Source of the DNA: Streptomyces lanatus
GTDB lineage: Bacteria; Actinomycetota; Actinomycetes; Streptomycetales; Streptomycetaceae
Direction of reading: 5' to 3'
DNA: 64,000 bases
Assembly: GCF_014655715.1 (NCBI RefSeq)
Contig: NZ_BNBM01000012.1
Coordinates: 124,001-188,000 of the forward strand
The position numbers were made by a program, and so were the translations under genes. The notes below the pieces were generated by a model. It was not told where the DNA came from, did not search any database, and was given only the letters and a program-made list of their open reading frames with translations. Shown here piece after piece: positions 41,247 through 49,528 of this stretch (position 1 is the stretch's first letter; every line of letters starts with the position of its first letter).

Positions 41247-43184
41247 ATGAGCAATGCGGCGCCACCACGCAAGGCCCCTGACCAGCCGTGGCGCACCGAG
41301 GGCACCCCTGACGAGCCGCCCAGGAAGCCGGGCGGCCGGCGACCGCGCGGCCGCTGGTGGAGCCTGCTCGCCACCGCGGTGATCGTGTTCCTGCTGGCCT
41401 GGGTCGGACTGACGTACCTCGACCAGGGCAACGAGCCGACGATCTCCTACACGGAGTTCAGCCGGCAGGTCGACGAAGGCAACGTCTCCAAGATCTACTC
41501 CAAGGGCGACGCCATCCAGGGCGAGCTGAAGAGTTCCAGGGACAATCCCGAGGGCGACGGCAAGTACACCAAGTTCAAGACGCAGCGCCCGGCCTTCGCC
41601 GACGACGAGCTCTGGCAGGACCTGAGCAGCCACGACGTGACGGTGACCGCGCAGCCGGTCGTGAAACAGCGCGGCGTACTGGTCAACCTGCTGATCTCGC
41701 TGGCGCCGCTCGTGATCATCGTCGCGCTGTGGCTGTTCATCGCGCGCCGGTTCGCCGGGGGCCGCGGCGGCGCGGGCGGCATGTTCGGGCGCAAGGCGCC
41801 GCCCAAGCCGGTCGAGCTGCTGCCGGGCAAGCACCGTACGACGTTCGCCGACGTGGCCGGCATCGACGAGGTCAAGGGCGAGCTGGACGACGTCGTCGAC
41901 TTCCTGGAACATCCCGACGCCTACCGCAGGATGGGCGCGAAGATGCCGCGCGGCGTGCTGCTCGCGGGCTCGCCGGGCACTGGCAAGACGCTGCTGGCGC
42001 GGGCGGTGGCGGGGGAGGCGGGGGTGCCGTTCTTCTCGGCCTCCGCGTCCGAGTTCATCGAGATGATCGTCGGTGTCGGCGCCTCACGTGTGCGTGAACT
42101 GTTCGCGGAGGCCCGCAAGGTGGCGCCGTCGATCATCTTCATCGACGAGATCGACACCATCGGCCGGATGCGCGGCGGCGGCGCCTCGGTCAGCGGCCAT
42201 GACGAGCGCGAGCAGACCCTGAACCAGATCCTCACCGAGATGGACGGCTTCTCCGGCTCGGAGGGCGTGATCGTCATCGCGGCCACCAACCGCGCCGACA
42301 TCCTGGACCCGGCGCTGACCAGGCCAGGACGATTCGACCGCGTGGTCAATGTCTCTCCCCCGGACCGCCGCGGCCGCGAGGCGATCCTGGCGATCCACAC
42401 CCGCGACATCCCGCTCGCCGAGGACGTGGACCTGGTCCAGCTGGCCCGCAAGACCCCCGGCATGACAGGTGCGGATCTGGCCAACCTCGCCAACGAGGGC
42501 GCCCTGCTCGCCGTCAAACGGGACCAGGAACAGGTGACCGCCGCGGACCTCTCCGAGGCCCTGGAGAAGGTGCAGCTGGGCGCCGAACGCACCCTGGTGA
42601 TGCCCGAGGAGGACCGCCGCCGCACCGCCTTCCACGAGAGCGGACACGCCCTGCTCGGCATGCTCCAGCCCGGCGCCGACCCGGTTCGCAAGATCACCAT
42701 CGTCCCGCGCGGGCGGGCGCTCGGCGTGACGATGTCGACGCCCGAGGTGGAGCGGTACGCGCACTCGGAGGAATATCTGCGCGGCCGGATCATCGGCGCC
42801 CTGGGCGGCATGGCCGCCGAGGACGTGGTCTACGGCGTCGTCACCACCGGCGCCGAGAACGACCTCGAACAGGTCACCAACATCGCGCGCGGCATGGTCG
42901 CCCGCTGGGGCATGAGCGAACGCGTCGGCCGGCTGTCCGCCCTGCCGAGCGACGCCCAGCAGGCGTACGGCCTCTCCGCCGCCCCGCAGACCCTGGACGT
43001 CATCGACGCCGAGATGCGCCGGATCGTGGACGCCTGCTACGAGGAGGCCTGCCGCAAACTCCGCGACCACCGGGGCAAGCTGGACGCGCTCGCGGAGGCG
43101 CTCCTTGAGCAGGAGACGCTGGAGGAGGCGGACGCGTACCGGATCGCGGGGATCACGCGCCTGAAGAAGGAGCCGGAGGTCTAG
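41247..43184 (+). CDS. ftsH: ATP-dependent membrane zinc protease FtsH
   Basis: 645 residues. A Pro/Arg-rich cytoplasmic head (~1-35), membrane helix (~36-58), extracytoplasmic loop, second helix (~150-172), then AAA+ domain with Walker A GSPGTGKT, Walker B IIFIDEID, SRH NRADILDPALTRPGRFDR, and the metalloprotease motif HESGH (~residues 466-470). Degrades misfolded membrane and regulatory proteins. The shorter head and absence of a long C-terminal tail suggest a second FtsH paralogue of the type common in Streptomyces, not the main one near folE. ATG 41247. Confidence 0.93.
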   Translation: MSNAAPPRKAPDQPWRTEGTPDEPPRKPGGRRPRGRWWSLLATAVIVFLLAWVGLTYLDQGNEPTISYTEFSRQVDEGNVSKIYSKGDAIQGELKSSRDNPEGDGKYTKFKTQRPAFADDELWQDLSSHDVTVTAQPVVKQRGVLVNLLISLAPLVIIVALWLFIARRFAGGRGGAGGMFGRKAPPKPVELLPGKHRTTFADVAGIDEVKGELDDVVDFLEHPDAYRRMGAKMPRGVLLAGSPGTGKTLLARAVAGEAGVPFFSASASEFIEMIVGVGASRVRELFAEARKVAPSIIFIDEIDTIGRMRGGGASVSGHDEREQTLNQILTEMDGFSGSEGVIVIAATNRADILDPALTRPGRFDRVVNVSPPDRRGREAILAIHTRDIPLAEDVDLVQLARKTPGMTGADLANLANEGALLAVKRDQEQVTAADLSEALEKVQLGAERTLVMPEEDRRRTAFHESGHALLGMLQPGADPVRKITIVPRGRALGVTMSTPEVERYAHSEEYLRGRIIGALGGMAAEDVVYGVVTTGAENDLEQVTNIARGMVARWGMSERVGRLSALPSDAQQAYGLSAAPQTLDVIDAEMRRIVDACYEEACRKLRDHRGKLDALAEALLEQETLEEADAYRIAGITRLKKEPEV

Positions 43185-43193
43185 GCGGTTTCT

Positions 43194-44039
43194 CTAGGGG
43201 ACCCGCGCGATCAGATACCGGAAGACGTTCGGCATCCACACCGTGCCGTCCCGCCGCAGATGCGGATGCAGGGCCTCCGTCAACTCCTTGTCCACCTGGA
43301 CCTGGTCGGTCGCGGAGATCGCCGCATCGAACAGCCCGGTCGACAGCAGCCCCCGTACGGCACTGTCGATGTCCGCGTACCCGAAGGGACACGCCACCCG
43401 CCCGGACCCGTCGGGCCTGAGCCCCGCGCGCTGGGCGACCTCCTCCAGGTCGTCCCGCAGGGCGGGGCGCCAACTGCCCGTGCCGCGCAGCGGATCGGCC
43501 AGCTTCGTGGCGACGCGCAGCACCGACGACGTGGCGCAGCGCTCCGGCGGACCCCAGCCGGCGAGCACCACCGGCGTCCCCCGCCCGGCGAGCGGTGTCA
43601 CGGCCGCGAGCGTCTCACCGAGCCCCTCCGAGTCGCCGGCGAGGCACCCGATGGGCTCGAACGCGGTCACCAAGGTGTACGCGGGGTCCGCGTCCCGGGG
43701 CGAGTCGTCGATGAGTGTGACGTCGGCACGCGCGTGCGTGTCCCACGCCTCGGGCAGCAGCCGCCGCCGGGCGAGCGCCAGCCGTTCGGGGGAGGAGGAC
43801 TCGACACCGGTGACCGCCGCGCCTCTGGACGCCGCCATCACCAGGGCGAGTCCGCTGCCGCAGCCGAGGCCCAGCAGCCGGGTGCCCGGGCCCACTTCCA
43901 GTCGCTCGTAGACGGCCTCGTAGAGCGGCGCCAGCATCCGCTCCTGGATCTCGGACCAGTCACGCGCGCGTGCACACAGGTCCACGCGGGGTGCGGGACC
44001 CGCGTGAGGGAGGTGCTGCCGCACGAGCGTAGGTGTCAT
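43194..44039 (-). CDS. SAM-dependent methyltransferase-like protein
   Basis: 281 residues. Motif I LLGLGCGSGLALVMAASRGA (~residues 52-71) and a following acidic ESS define a class I methyltransferase fold; downstream ALVTAFEPIGCL and VVLAGWGPPE fit strands 4-5. No specific substrate motif. Start ATG 44039 (MTPTLVRQHLPH); an in-frame upstream extension to 44222 looks non-coding. Convergent with ftsH, divergent from the ProRS relic. Function unknown. Confidence 0.8.
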   Translation of the reverse strand: MTPTLVRQHLPHAGPAPRVDLCARARDWSEIQERMLAPLYEAVYERLEVGPGTRLLGLGCGSGLALVMAASRGAAVTGVESSSPERLALARRRLLPEAWDTHARADVTLIDDSPRDADPAYTLVTAFEPIGCLAGDSEGLGETLAAVTPLAGRGTPVVLAGWGPPERCATSSVLRVATKLADPLRGTGSWRPALRDDLEEVAQRAGLRPDGSGRVACPFGYADIDSAVRGLLSTGLFDAAISATDQVQVDKELTEALHPHLRRDGTVWMPNVFRYLIARVP

Positions 44040-44241
44040 GTAAAGCGCCCCAATCCGACGAGAGTTGTTGCCGGTGTACCCGATTCCGTAGCGCCCCGTG
44101 ACGAAGCGCTCACGCTCCCCCGTATGCCAGGAAACTCCGCGCCATGCGTCGCGTCCAGGGGTCGCGGGGCCCGGCTTGCGCGTTCGTCGTGTCCCTGGCC
44201 GGAATTCACATTCCGGCAACATGGGCCCCTACCATCTGGCC

Positions 44242-44990
44242 ATGGCAAAGGCACCCGTTCTTACGCCACGGGCACATGACTTCCCGCGCCGGTACCAGGA
44301 CGTCGTCGGCAAGGCCGAGCTCGCCGACAACGGCCCGGTGCGCGGCACGATGGTCATCCGGCCGTACGGATACGGGCTGTGGGAGCGGATGCAGGCCGAG
44401 ATGGACGCCCGCATCGGGTGCAGGGCTACCGCGACCTGCCGCTGCTGATCAACCAGTGGGCCAACGTGGTGCGTTGGGAGATGGCCAAGGTCCGCGAGAC
44501 CGGTGACCGGCTGGCCGCGGCGGGTGTCCGCGTCCATGTCGACGACCGCACCGACACCCCCTTCGGGCGCCGCGCGGTCGACTGGGAACTCAAGGGCGTG
44601 CCGGTACGGATCGAGATCGGGCCCCGTGACCTGGAGAACGGCACCGTGATGCTGGCGCGGCGGATCCCCGGCGGCAAGGAGCCGGTCCCGCTCGACGCCC
44701 TGCCCGCGCTGCTCCCGGCGATCCTGGAGGAGGACCAGGCGCTGCTGCTGCGGCAGTCCCGCGAGCACCGCGAGTGCCGTACGACGGACGTCTCGACGAT
44801 CGAGCAGGCCGCCGAGGCCGCCACTTCCGGCGGCTGGGCGCGCGTCCCCTGGGCCACGCTCGGCGAAGAAGGCGAGGCCAGACTGGCCGAGCGGGCGGTG
44901 ACCGTACGGTGTCTGGTCGCCGAGGACGGGTCGGTGCCGGACTCGGACGACGCACCCGGTAACGTCGCCGTCGTGGCGCGCGCTTACTGA
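44242..44990 (+). pseudogene. Prolyl-tRNA synthetase relic (internally deleted)
   Basis: The frame from 44242 reads MAKAPVLTPRAHDFPRRYQD... and fits the N-terminus of the eukaryote/archaea-like ProRS up to about EMDARI, then ends at 44448. A second frame resumes with GYRDLPLLINQWANVVRWE, jumps directly to a C-terminal segment (VRETGDRLAAAGVRVHVDDR) and continues normally to the end PGNVAVVARAY at 44990. About half the usual ~470 residues are missing, including the class II motifs 2 and 3, plus a frame change. Cannot be an active synthetase. The remaining parts are little decayed, so the loss seems recent. Confidence 0.85.
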
Positions 44991-45251
44991 GACGACGCCC
45001 GTGGGGAAAGAGAGCGACCGAAACGCCTCTTGCGCATCCGCGAACCCCAGGGGTCCCGAGGTGTGGACGCCGCATACGCGCCGGGGCGTACGTCAGGCTA
45101 CGCACCAGCTTGGTACGAGCTGTGAGGCTTCTCCGCAGATCGGCGCACCCGCCCTCCTCAGGGCGCATCATTCACAACTGACGGGTACGTGCAAATTATT
45201 TGGGATGCCCTGGAATCGGAACACAGCGGCACTCCGGCTCGTTGTCATTAC

Positions 45252-45851
45252 GTGAGCACGACACAGACACCACCTGTTCTCGCCGCAGAGCTGGCACAGG
45301 CGTGGGCCGACATTCAGCGGTACCACCCCGAGCTGCCGGATCTCGCCGCGCCAGAGTCCCTGATCGGGGAGTCGTCGTCCGCGTGCGGTCACGAGCTCTC
45401 CTTCGAGCGACTGCTTCATGAGGCAGTCCATGGCATCGCCGCCTCCCGAGGCGTCCGCGACACCTCCCGCGCCGGCCGGTACCACAACCGCAGATTCCTC
45501 GCCATCGCCGAGGAGCTGGGCCTGGACCACCCCGAGGAACCGCACCCGAGCAGCGGTTTCTCCCTGGTCACGCTCAACCCCGAGGCCAAGCGGCGCTACC
45601 GCCCGACCATCGAACGCCTCCAGCGTGCCCTGAAGGCACACACCGCGGCGACCTCCGCCGACAACACCAGCAGGACCTTCCGCGGTCCGGCCGCCCGCCA
45701 CGGCTCCTCCGGCGGCGGCGTCCGCGTCAAGGCTGTCTGCGACTGCGGTCGCAACGTCCGGGTCGTCCCGTCGGTCCTGGCCCAGGCCCCGATCGTGTGC
45801 GGCGGCTGCGGGAAGCCGTTCCGGATCCCGGAGGTCATGGGAGCGGCGTAG
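45252..45851 (+). CDS. SprT-like protein with HExxH motif and zinc ribbon
   Basis: 199 residues. LLHEAVHGIAASRG carries HEAVH, and the helix around it plus GRYHNRRFLAIAEELGL resembles the SprT/Spartan zinc-peptidase core with a third His. The C-terminal CDCGRNVRVV...CGGCGKPF is a four-Cys zinc ribbon. The family in higher organisms cuts DNA-crosslinked proteins; for this bacterial group the substrate is unknown. GTG 45252 is chosen over 45189 since a -10-like AT-rich stretch lies upstream (45190-45200). Terminator follows. Confidence 0.78.
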   Translation: MSTTQTPPVLAAELAQAWADIQRYHPELPDLAAPESLIGESSSACGHELSFERLLHEAVHGIAASRGVRDTSRAGRYHNRRFLAIAEELGLDHPEEPHPSSGFSLVTLNPEAKRRYRPTIERLQRALKAHTAATSADNTSRTFRGPAARHGSSGGGVRVKAVCDCGRNVRVVPSVLAQAPIVCGGCGKPFRIPEVMGAA

Positions 45852-45911
45852 CGGCGCGGGGGGCCCTGAAGACCGGCATCTCGTGGCTGCCGGTATCAGC
45901 CGCCACCCCGC

Positions 45912-45959
45912 GGCGCCGGGCCGCGCGACGCCATTACGGCGGCCGCAAGGCCCGGCGCC
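45912..45959 (+). terminator. Stem-loop after the SprT-like gene; leader of rpsP beyond
   Basis: Perfect 11-base arms GGCGCCGGGCC (45912-45922) and GGCCCGGCGCC (45949-45959). The remaining gap to rpsP (45960-46156) holds a possible -10 CACAAT (46015-46020) and a small leader stem CAGCCG/CGGCTG (46037, 46063); no gene was seen in the 305-base interval 45852-46156. Confidence 0.6.
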
Positions 45960-46156
45960 TCCCAGGCATGCCCCGCACCAGGGGCCGTCGGTCCGAGCGA
46001 CCCGCAGGGTATGGCACAATGGCTAGCTGTACTCGACAGCCGCACAGGACCCCTCTCTCCTCCGGCTGACGCGTCCATCGGGCACTCGGGTACCGCAACC
46101 CCACGCGGCAAATCTCGCCGTGCCCAACCACGTCAAAACCAGGAGAACCCACTCCC

Positions 46157-46576
46157 GTGGCAGTCAAGATCAAGCTGAAGCGTCTGGGCAAGATCCGTTC
46201 GCCTCACTACCGCATCGTCGTCGCCGACTCCCGCACCCGCCGTGACGGCCGTGCGATCGAGGAGATCGGCAAGTACCACCCGACCTACCACCCGTCGGTC
46301 ATCGAGGTGGACGCCGACCGTGTGGCGTACTGGCTGGGTGTCGGCGCGCAGCCGACCGAGCCCGTCCTCGCCATTCTGAAGAAGACCGGCGACTGGCAGA
46401 AGTTCAAGGGCGAGCCCGCCCCGGCTCCGCTGCTCGTCGCCGAGCCGAAGAAGGCGCGCCCGTCGTTCGAGGCCCTCAGTGGCGAGGACGAGGGCAAGGG
46501 TGAGGCGATCACCCAGAAGAAGAAGGCGGAGAAGAAGGACGAGGCTGCCGCCGAGTCCGAGTCGGCCGAGGCCTGA
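46157..46576 (+). CDS. rpsP: Ribosomal protein bS16
   Basis: 139 residues: the normal S16 core (AVKIKLKRLGKIRSPHYRIV..., KYHPTYHP, RVAYWLGVGAQPTEPV) plus a Lys/Glu/Ala-rich C-terminal extension of ~55 residues, usual in actinobacteria. ATG-equivalent start GTG 46157 with AGGAGA upstream. First gene of the rpsP-khpA-rimM-trmD-rplS translation operon. Confidence 0.97.
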   Translation: MAVKIKLKRLGKIRSPHYRIVVADSRTRRDGRAIEEIGKYHPTYHPSVIEVDADRVAYWLGVGAQPTEPVLAILKKTGDWQKFKGEPAPAPLLVAEPKKARPSFEALSGEDEGKGEAITQKKKAEKKDEAAAESESAEA

Positions 46577-46578
46577 GC

Positions 46579-46818
46579 ATGCTCGAGGAGGCTCTCGAGC
46601 ACCTCGTGAAGGGCATCGTCGACAACCCTGACGATGTGCAGGTCGCGTCCCGCAACCTGCGCCGCGGGCGCGTGCTGGAGGTCCGGGTCCACCCCGACGA
46701 CCTCGGCAAGGTGATCGGCCGTAACGGTCGCACCGCGCGCGCTCTGCGCACCGTCGTGGGCGCCATCGGCGGCCGCGGTGTCCGTGTCGACCTCGTCGAC
46801 GTGGACCAGGTCCGCTGA
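46579..46818 (+). CDS. khpA: KH-domain RNA-binding protein KhpA
   Basis: 79 residues. One KH domain with the GxxG loop VIGRNGRTARAL. KhpA works with KhpB/Jag in sRNA binding and cell elongation in other Gram-positives. Starts ATG 46579, two bases after rpsP; typical place of khpA in this operon. Confidence 0.93.
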   Translation: MLEEALEHLVKGIVDNPDDVQVASRNLRRGRVLEVRVHPDDLGKVIGRNGRTARALRTVVGAIGGRGVRVDLVDVDQVR

Positions 46819-46903
46819 CGCCGAACACACAGCACCGGCTCGGGCCGGGGAGGGCCACTGGGCCGTCCCCGGCCCGTAGTCGTCCGACAGGAGAGCAAGC
46901 ACA

Positions 46904-47446
46904 GTGCAGCTGGTAGTCGCACGGATCGGCCGTGCCCACGGCATCAAGGGCGAGGTCACCGTGGAGGTACGCACCGACGAGCCGGAACTCAGGCTCGCCC
47001 CCGGCGCCGTACTCACCACCGATCCCGCCTCCACGGGCCCGCTCACCATCGAGACCGGCCGCGTCCACAGCGGCCGTCTCCTCCTGCGGTTCGAGGGCGT
47101 ACGCGACCGCACCGGCGCCGAGGCGCTGCGCAACACCCTCCTCATCGCCGACGTCGACCCCGACGAGCTGCCCGAGGAGGAGGACGAGTACTACGACCAC
47201 CAGCTCATGGACCTGGACGTCGTGACCGCCGACGGCGTCGAGGTCGGCCGGATCACCGAGATCTCGCACCTTCCCTCGCAGGACCTGTTCATCGTCGAGC
47301 GGCCCGACGGCAGCGAGGTGATGATCCCCTTCGTGGAGAACATCGTCGCCGAGATCGACCTGGAGGAGCAGCGCGCGGTCATCACACCGCCGCCGGGCCT
47401 GATCGACGACCAGGCGGAGATCGCGTCCACCAAGGACGAGTCGTGA
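46904..47446 (+). CDS. rimM: Ribosome maturation factor RimM
   Basis: 180 residues. N-terminal beta-barrel with VARIGRAHGIKGEVTV and the C-terminal PRC-barrel domain with EDEYYDHQLMDLDVV and PFVENIVAEIDL. Binds S19 and aids 16S rRNA processing. GTG 46904 with AGGAGAG upstream. Stop overlaps the trmD start (TGATG). Tail of ~20 residues is variable. Confidence 0.95.
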   Translation: MQLVVARIGRAHGIKGEVTVEVRTDEPELRLAPGAVLTTDPASTGPLTIETGRVHSGRLLLRFEGVRDRTGAEALRNTLLIADVDPDELPEEEDEYYDHQLMDLDVVTADGVEVGRITEISHLPSQDLFIVERPDGSEVMIPFVENIVAEIDLEEQRAVITPPPGLIDDQAEIASTKDES

Positions 47447-48279
47447 TGCGCCTCGACGTCGTCACGATCTTCCCCGAGTACCTGGAGCCCCTGAACGTCT
47501 CCCTGGTCGGCAAGGCACGCGCGCGTGGACAGCTGAACGTCCAGGTGCACGACCTGCGCGGCTGGACGTACGACCGCCACAACACGGTCGACGACACACC
47601 GTACGGCGGCGGCCCCGGCATGGTCATGAAGACCGACCCCTGGGGCGACGCGCTGGACACCGTCCTGGCGGAGGGCTACGAGAGCGGCTCGGGCGCGCCC
47701 ACCCTGATCGTCCCCACGCCCAGCGGGCGCCCCTTCACCCAGGAACTCGCCGTCGAGCTCTCCGAGCGGCCCTGGCTGATCTTCACGCCGGCCCGCTACG
47801 AGGGCATCGACCGCCGGGTCATCGACGAGTACGCCACCCGGATGCCCGTCCACGAGGTATCCATCGGCGACTACGTCCTCGCCGGCGGCGAGGCGGCCGT
47901 CCTGGTCATCACCGAGGCCGTGGCCCGTCTGCTGCCCGGCGTGCTGGGCAACGCCGAGTCCCACCGGGACGACTCCTTCGCGCCCGGCGCGATGGCGAGC
48001 CTCCTGGAGGGCCCCGTCTACACCAAGCCCCCCGAGTGGCGCGGCCGGGACATCCCCGACGTGCTGCTCAGCGGCCACCACGGCAAGATCGCCCGCTGGC
48101 GACGGGACGAGGCCCTGCGGCGTACGACCGCCAACCGGCCCGACCTCATCGAGCGCTGCGACCCCAAGGCCTTCGACAAGAAGGACCGCGAGATGCTCTC
48201 CATCCTGGGCTGGATGCCCGACCCGGAGGGGGAGCGGTTCGGCCGATTTTGGCGCAGGACCGAGGGCGTGGAAGAATAG
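47446..48279 (+). CDS. trmD: tRNA (guanine37-N1)-methyltransferase
   Basis: 277 residues. Makes m1G37 in tRNAs reading CNN codons, preventing frameshifts. SPOUT trefoil-knot enzyme: RLDVVTIFPEYLEPL start, DDTPYGGGPGMVMK, ARYEGIDRRVIDEYA, and knot segment SIGDYVLAGGEAAVLV. ATG 47446 shares bases with the rimM stop; GTG 47443 would add one residue. Confidence 0.95.
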   Translation: MRLDVVTIFPEYLEPLNVSLVGKARARGQLNVQVHDLRGWTYDRHNTVDDTPYGGGPGMVMKTDPWGDALDTVLAEGYESGSGAPTLIVPTPSGRPFTQELAVELSERPWLIFTPARYEGIDRRVIDEYATRMPVHEVSIGDYVLAGGEAAVLVITEAVARLLPGVLGNAESHRDDSFAPGAMASLLEGPVYTKPPEWRGRDIPDVLLSGHHGKIARWRRDEALRRTTANRPDLIERCDPKAFDKKDREMLSILGWMPDPEGERFGRFWRRTEGVEE

Positions 48280-48413
48280 CCAGCTGTTGTGCGTCGTCCG
48301 GCGTGCGCCCCTGCCACGGGGGGACACGACGCCCGCCCCGACCCGGACAGCATCCTCACGAAACACCTAGCTCCCGTCCATGACCTGTGGCATGGGCGAA
48401 GAAAGCAGTCAAA

Positions 48414-48764
48414 ATGGCTCACCTGCTCGACACCGTCGACGCCGCGTCGCTGCGCAGCGACATCCCGGCCTTCCGCCCGGGCGACACCGTCAACGTCCAC
48501 GTCCGCGTCATCGAGGGCAACCGCTCCCGTGTGCAGCAGTTCAAGGGCGTTGTGATCCGCCGCCAGGGCGCCGGTGTCCGCGAGACCTTCACGGTCCGCA
48601 AGGTCTCCTTCTCCGTAGGCGTCGAGCGCACCTTCCCGGTGCACACCCCGATCGTCGAGAAGATCGAGCTCGTCACCAAGGGCGACGTCCGCCGCGCCAA
48701 GCTGTACTACCTGCGCGAGCTGCGCGGCAAGGCGGCGAAGATCAAGGAGAAGCGCGAGAACTGA
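48414..48764 (+). CDS. rplS: Ribosomal protein bL19
   Basis: 116 residues, complete. HLLDTVDAASLRSDIPAF start, FRPGDTVNVHVRV, RVQQFKGVVIRRQG, FTVRKVSFSVGVERTFP and LYYLRELRGKAAKIKEK. ATG 48414 is chosen over 48387 because upstream residues are not part of the L19 family. Ends the translation operon; the signal peptidase cluster begins 60 bases later. Confidence 0.96.
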   Translation: MAHLLDTVDAASLRSDIPAFRPGDTVNVHVRVIEGNRSRVQQFKGVVIRRQGAGVRETFTVRKVSFSVGVERTFPVHTPIVEKIELVTKGDVRRAKLYYLRELRGKAAKIKEKREN

Positions 48765-48826
48765 GCGCTTTGAGGGGGCTCGCCCCATGCGGCGTCCACA
48801 TCGGGGCCGGATAGCATCTGGCCTCG

Positions 48827-49528
48827 ATGGACACCGAAGCACAGCCGACGGAGCGCGACTGCTCCTCCCGCCCTTCCGACTTCGAGGGGGGCCAGGAGGG
48901 ACGGTCGCGTTTCGCGTTGGTGGCGCGCATCACCGAGTGGCTGCCGGGCGGGCGGATCAGCCTGACGCTGCTGGTCCTGCTGGTGTTCCTGCTGTTGCTC
49001 AACACGTTCGTGGTACGGCCGTTCGAGATTCCCAGCGGATCCATGGAGTCCGGATTGAGGATCGGGGACCGCGTTCTCGTAAATAAGTTGGCGTACCGTT
49101 TCGGTGCCGATCCGCGGCGCGGGGATGTTGTGGTGTTCGACGGAACCGGGTATTTCGGGGATGCCGACTACATCAAACGCGTTGTGGGTGTGGGGGGAGA
49201 CCACGTGGTCTGCTGTGACAAGGAGGGGAGGATCCAGGTGAACGGCCGCTCGGTCGACGAGTCGACGTTCCTGTACGCCGGCGACAGCCCGTCCACGGTG
49301 CGCTTCGACGTCGTCGTGCCCGACGGCACCCTGTTCGTCCTCGGCGACCATCGCAGTTCCTCCAGCGACTCCCGTGACCATCTGGGCTCGCCCGGCGGCG
49401 GCATGATCCCGGTCGACGACGTGGTCGGCCGCGCCGACTGGATCGTCTGGCCGACCGCGCACTGGACCCGTCTGCACCGTCCCGACGCCTACGCGCGCGT
49501 GCCCGCAGCGGAGGGGGTCCATGGGTAA
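48827..49528 (+). CDS. sipW: Type I signal peptidase (SipW of the cluster)
   Basis: 233 residues. One N-terminal membrane helix (~44-63), then the box B motif IPSGSMESGL with catalytic Ser72 and the box D Lys in YIKRVVGVGGD, followed by GDHRSSSSDSRDHLG (box E). First of four adjacent paralogues; the cluster matches the S. lividans sipW-X-Y-Z genes, whose products together process secreted proteins. No clear second membrane helix at the C-terminus, unlike the last copy. ATG start 48827 and the stop overlaps the next gene by 8 bases. Confidence 0.9.
   Translation: MDTEAQPTERDCSSRPSDFEGGQEGRSRFALVARITEWLPGGRISLTLLVLLVFLLLLNTFVVRPFEIPSGSMESGLRIGDRVLVNKLAYRFGADPRRGDVVVFDGTGYFGDADYIKRVVGVGGDHVVCCDKEGRIQVNGRSVDESTFLYAGDSPSTVRFDVVVPDGTLFVLGDHRSSSSDSRDHLGSPGGGMIPVDDVVGRADWIVWPTAHWTRLHRPDAYARVPAAEGVHG

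Noticed and set aside
39630..41912. 760-codon minus-strand frame over ffh and ftsH
   Set aside because: Shadow of the ffh and ftsH codons; low-complexity Leu/Asp/Val product.
42084..42095. parS-like TCACGTG in ftsH
   Set aside because: Only the core matches; the flanking TTTCACGTGAAA symmetry is missing.
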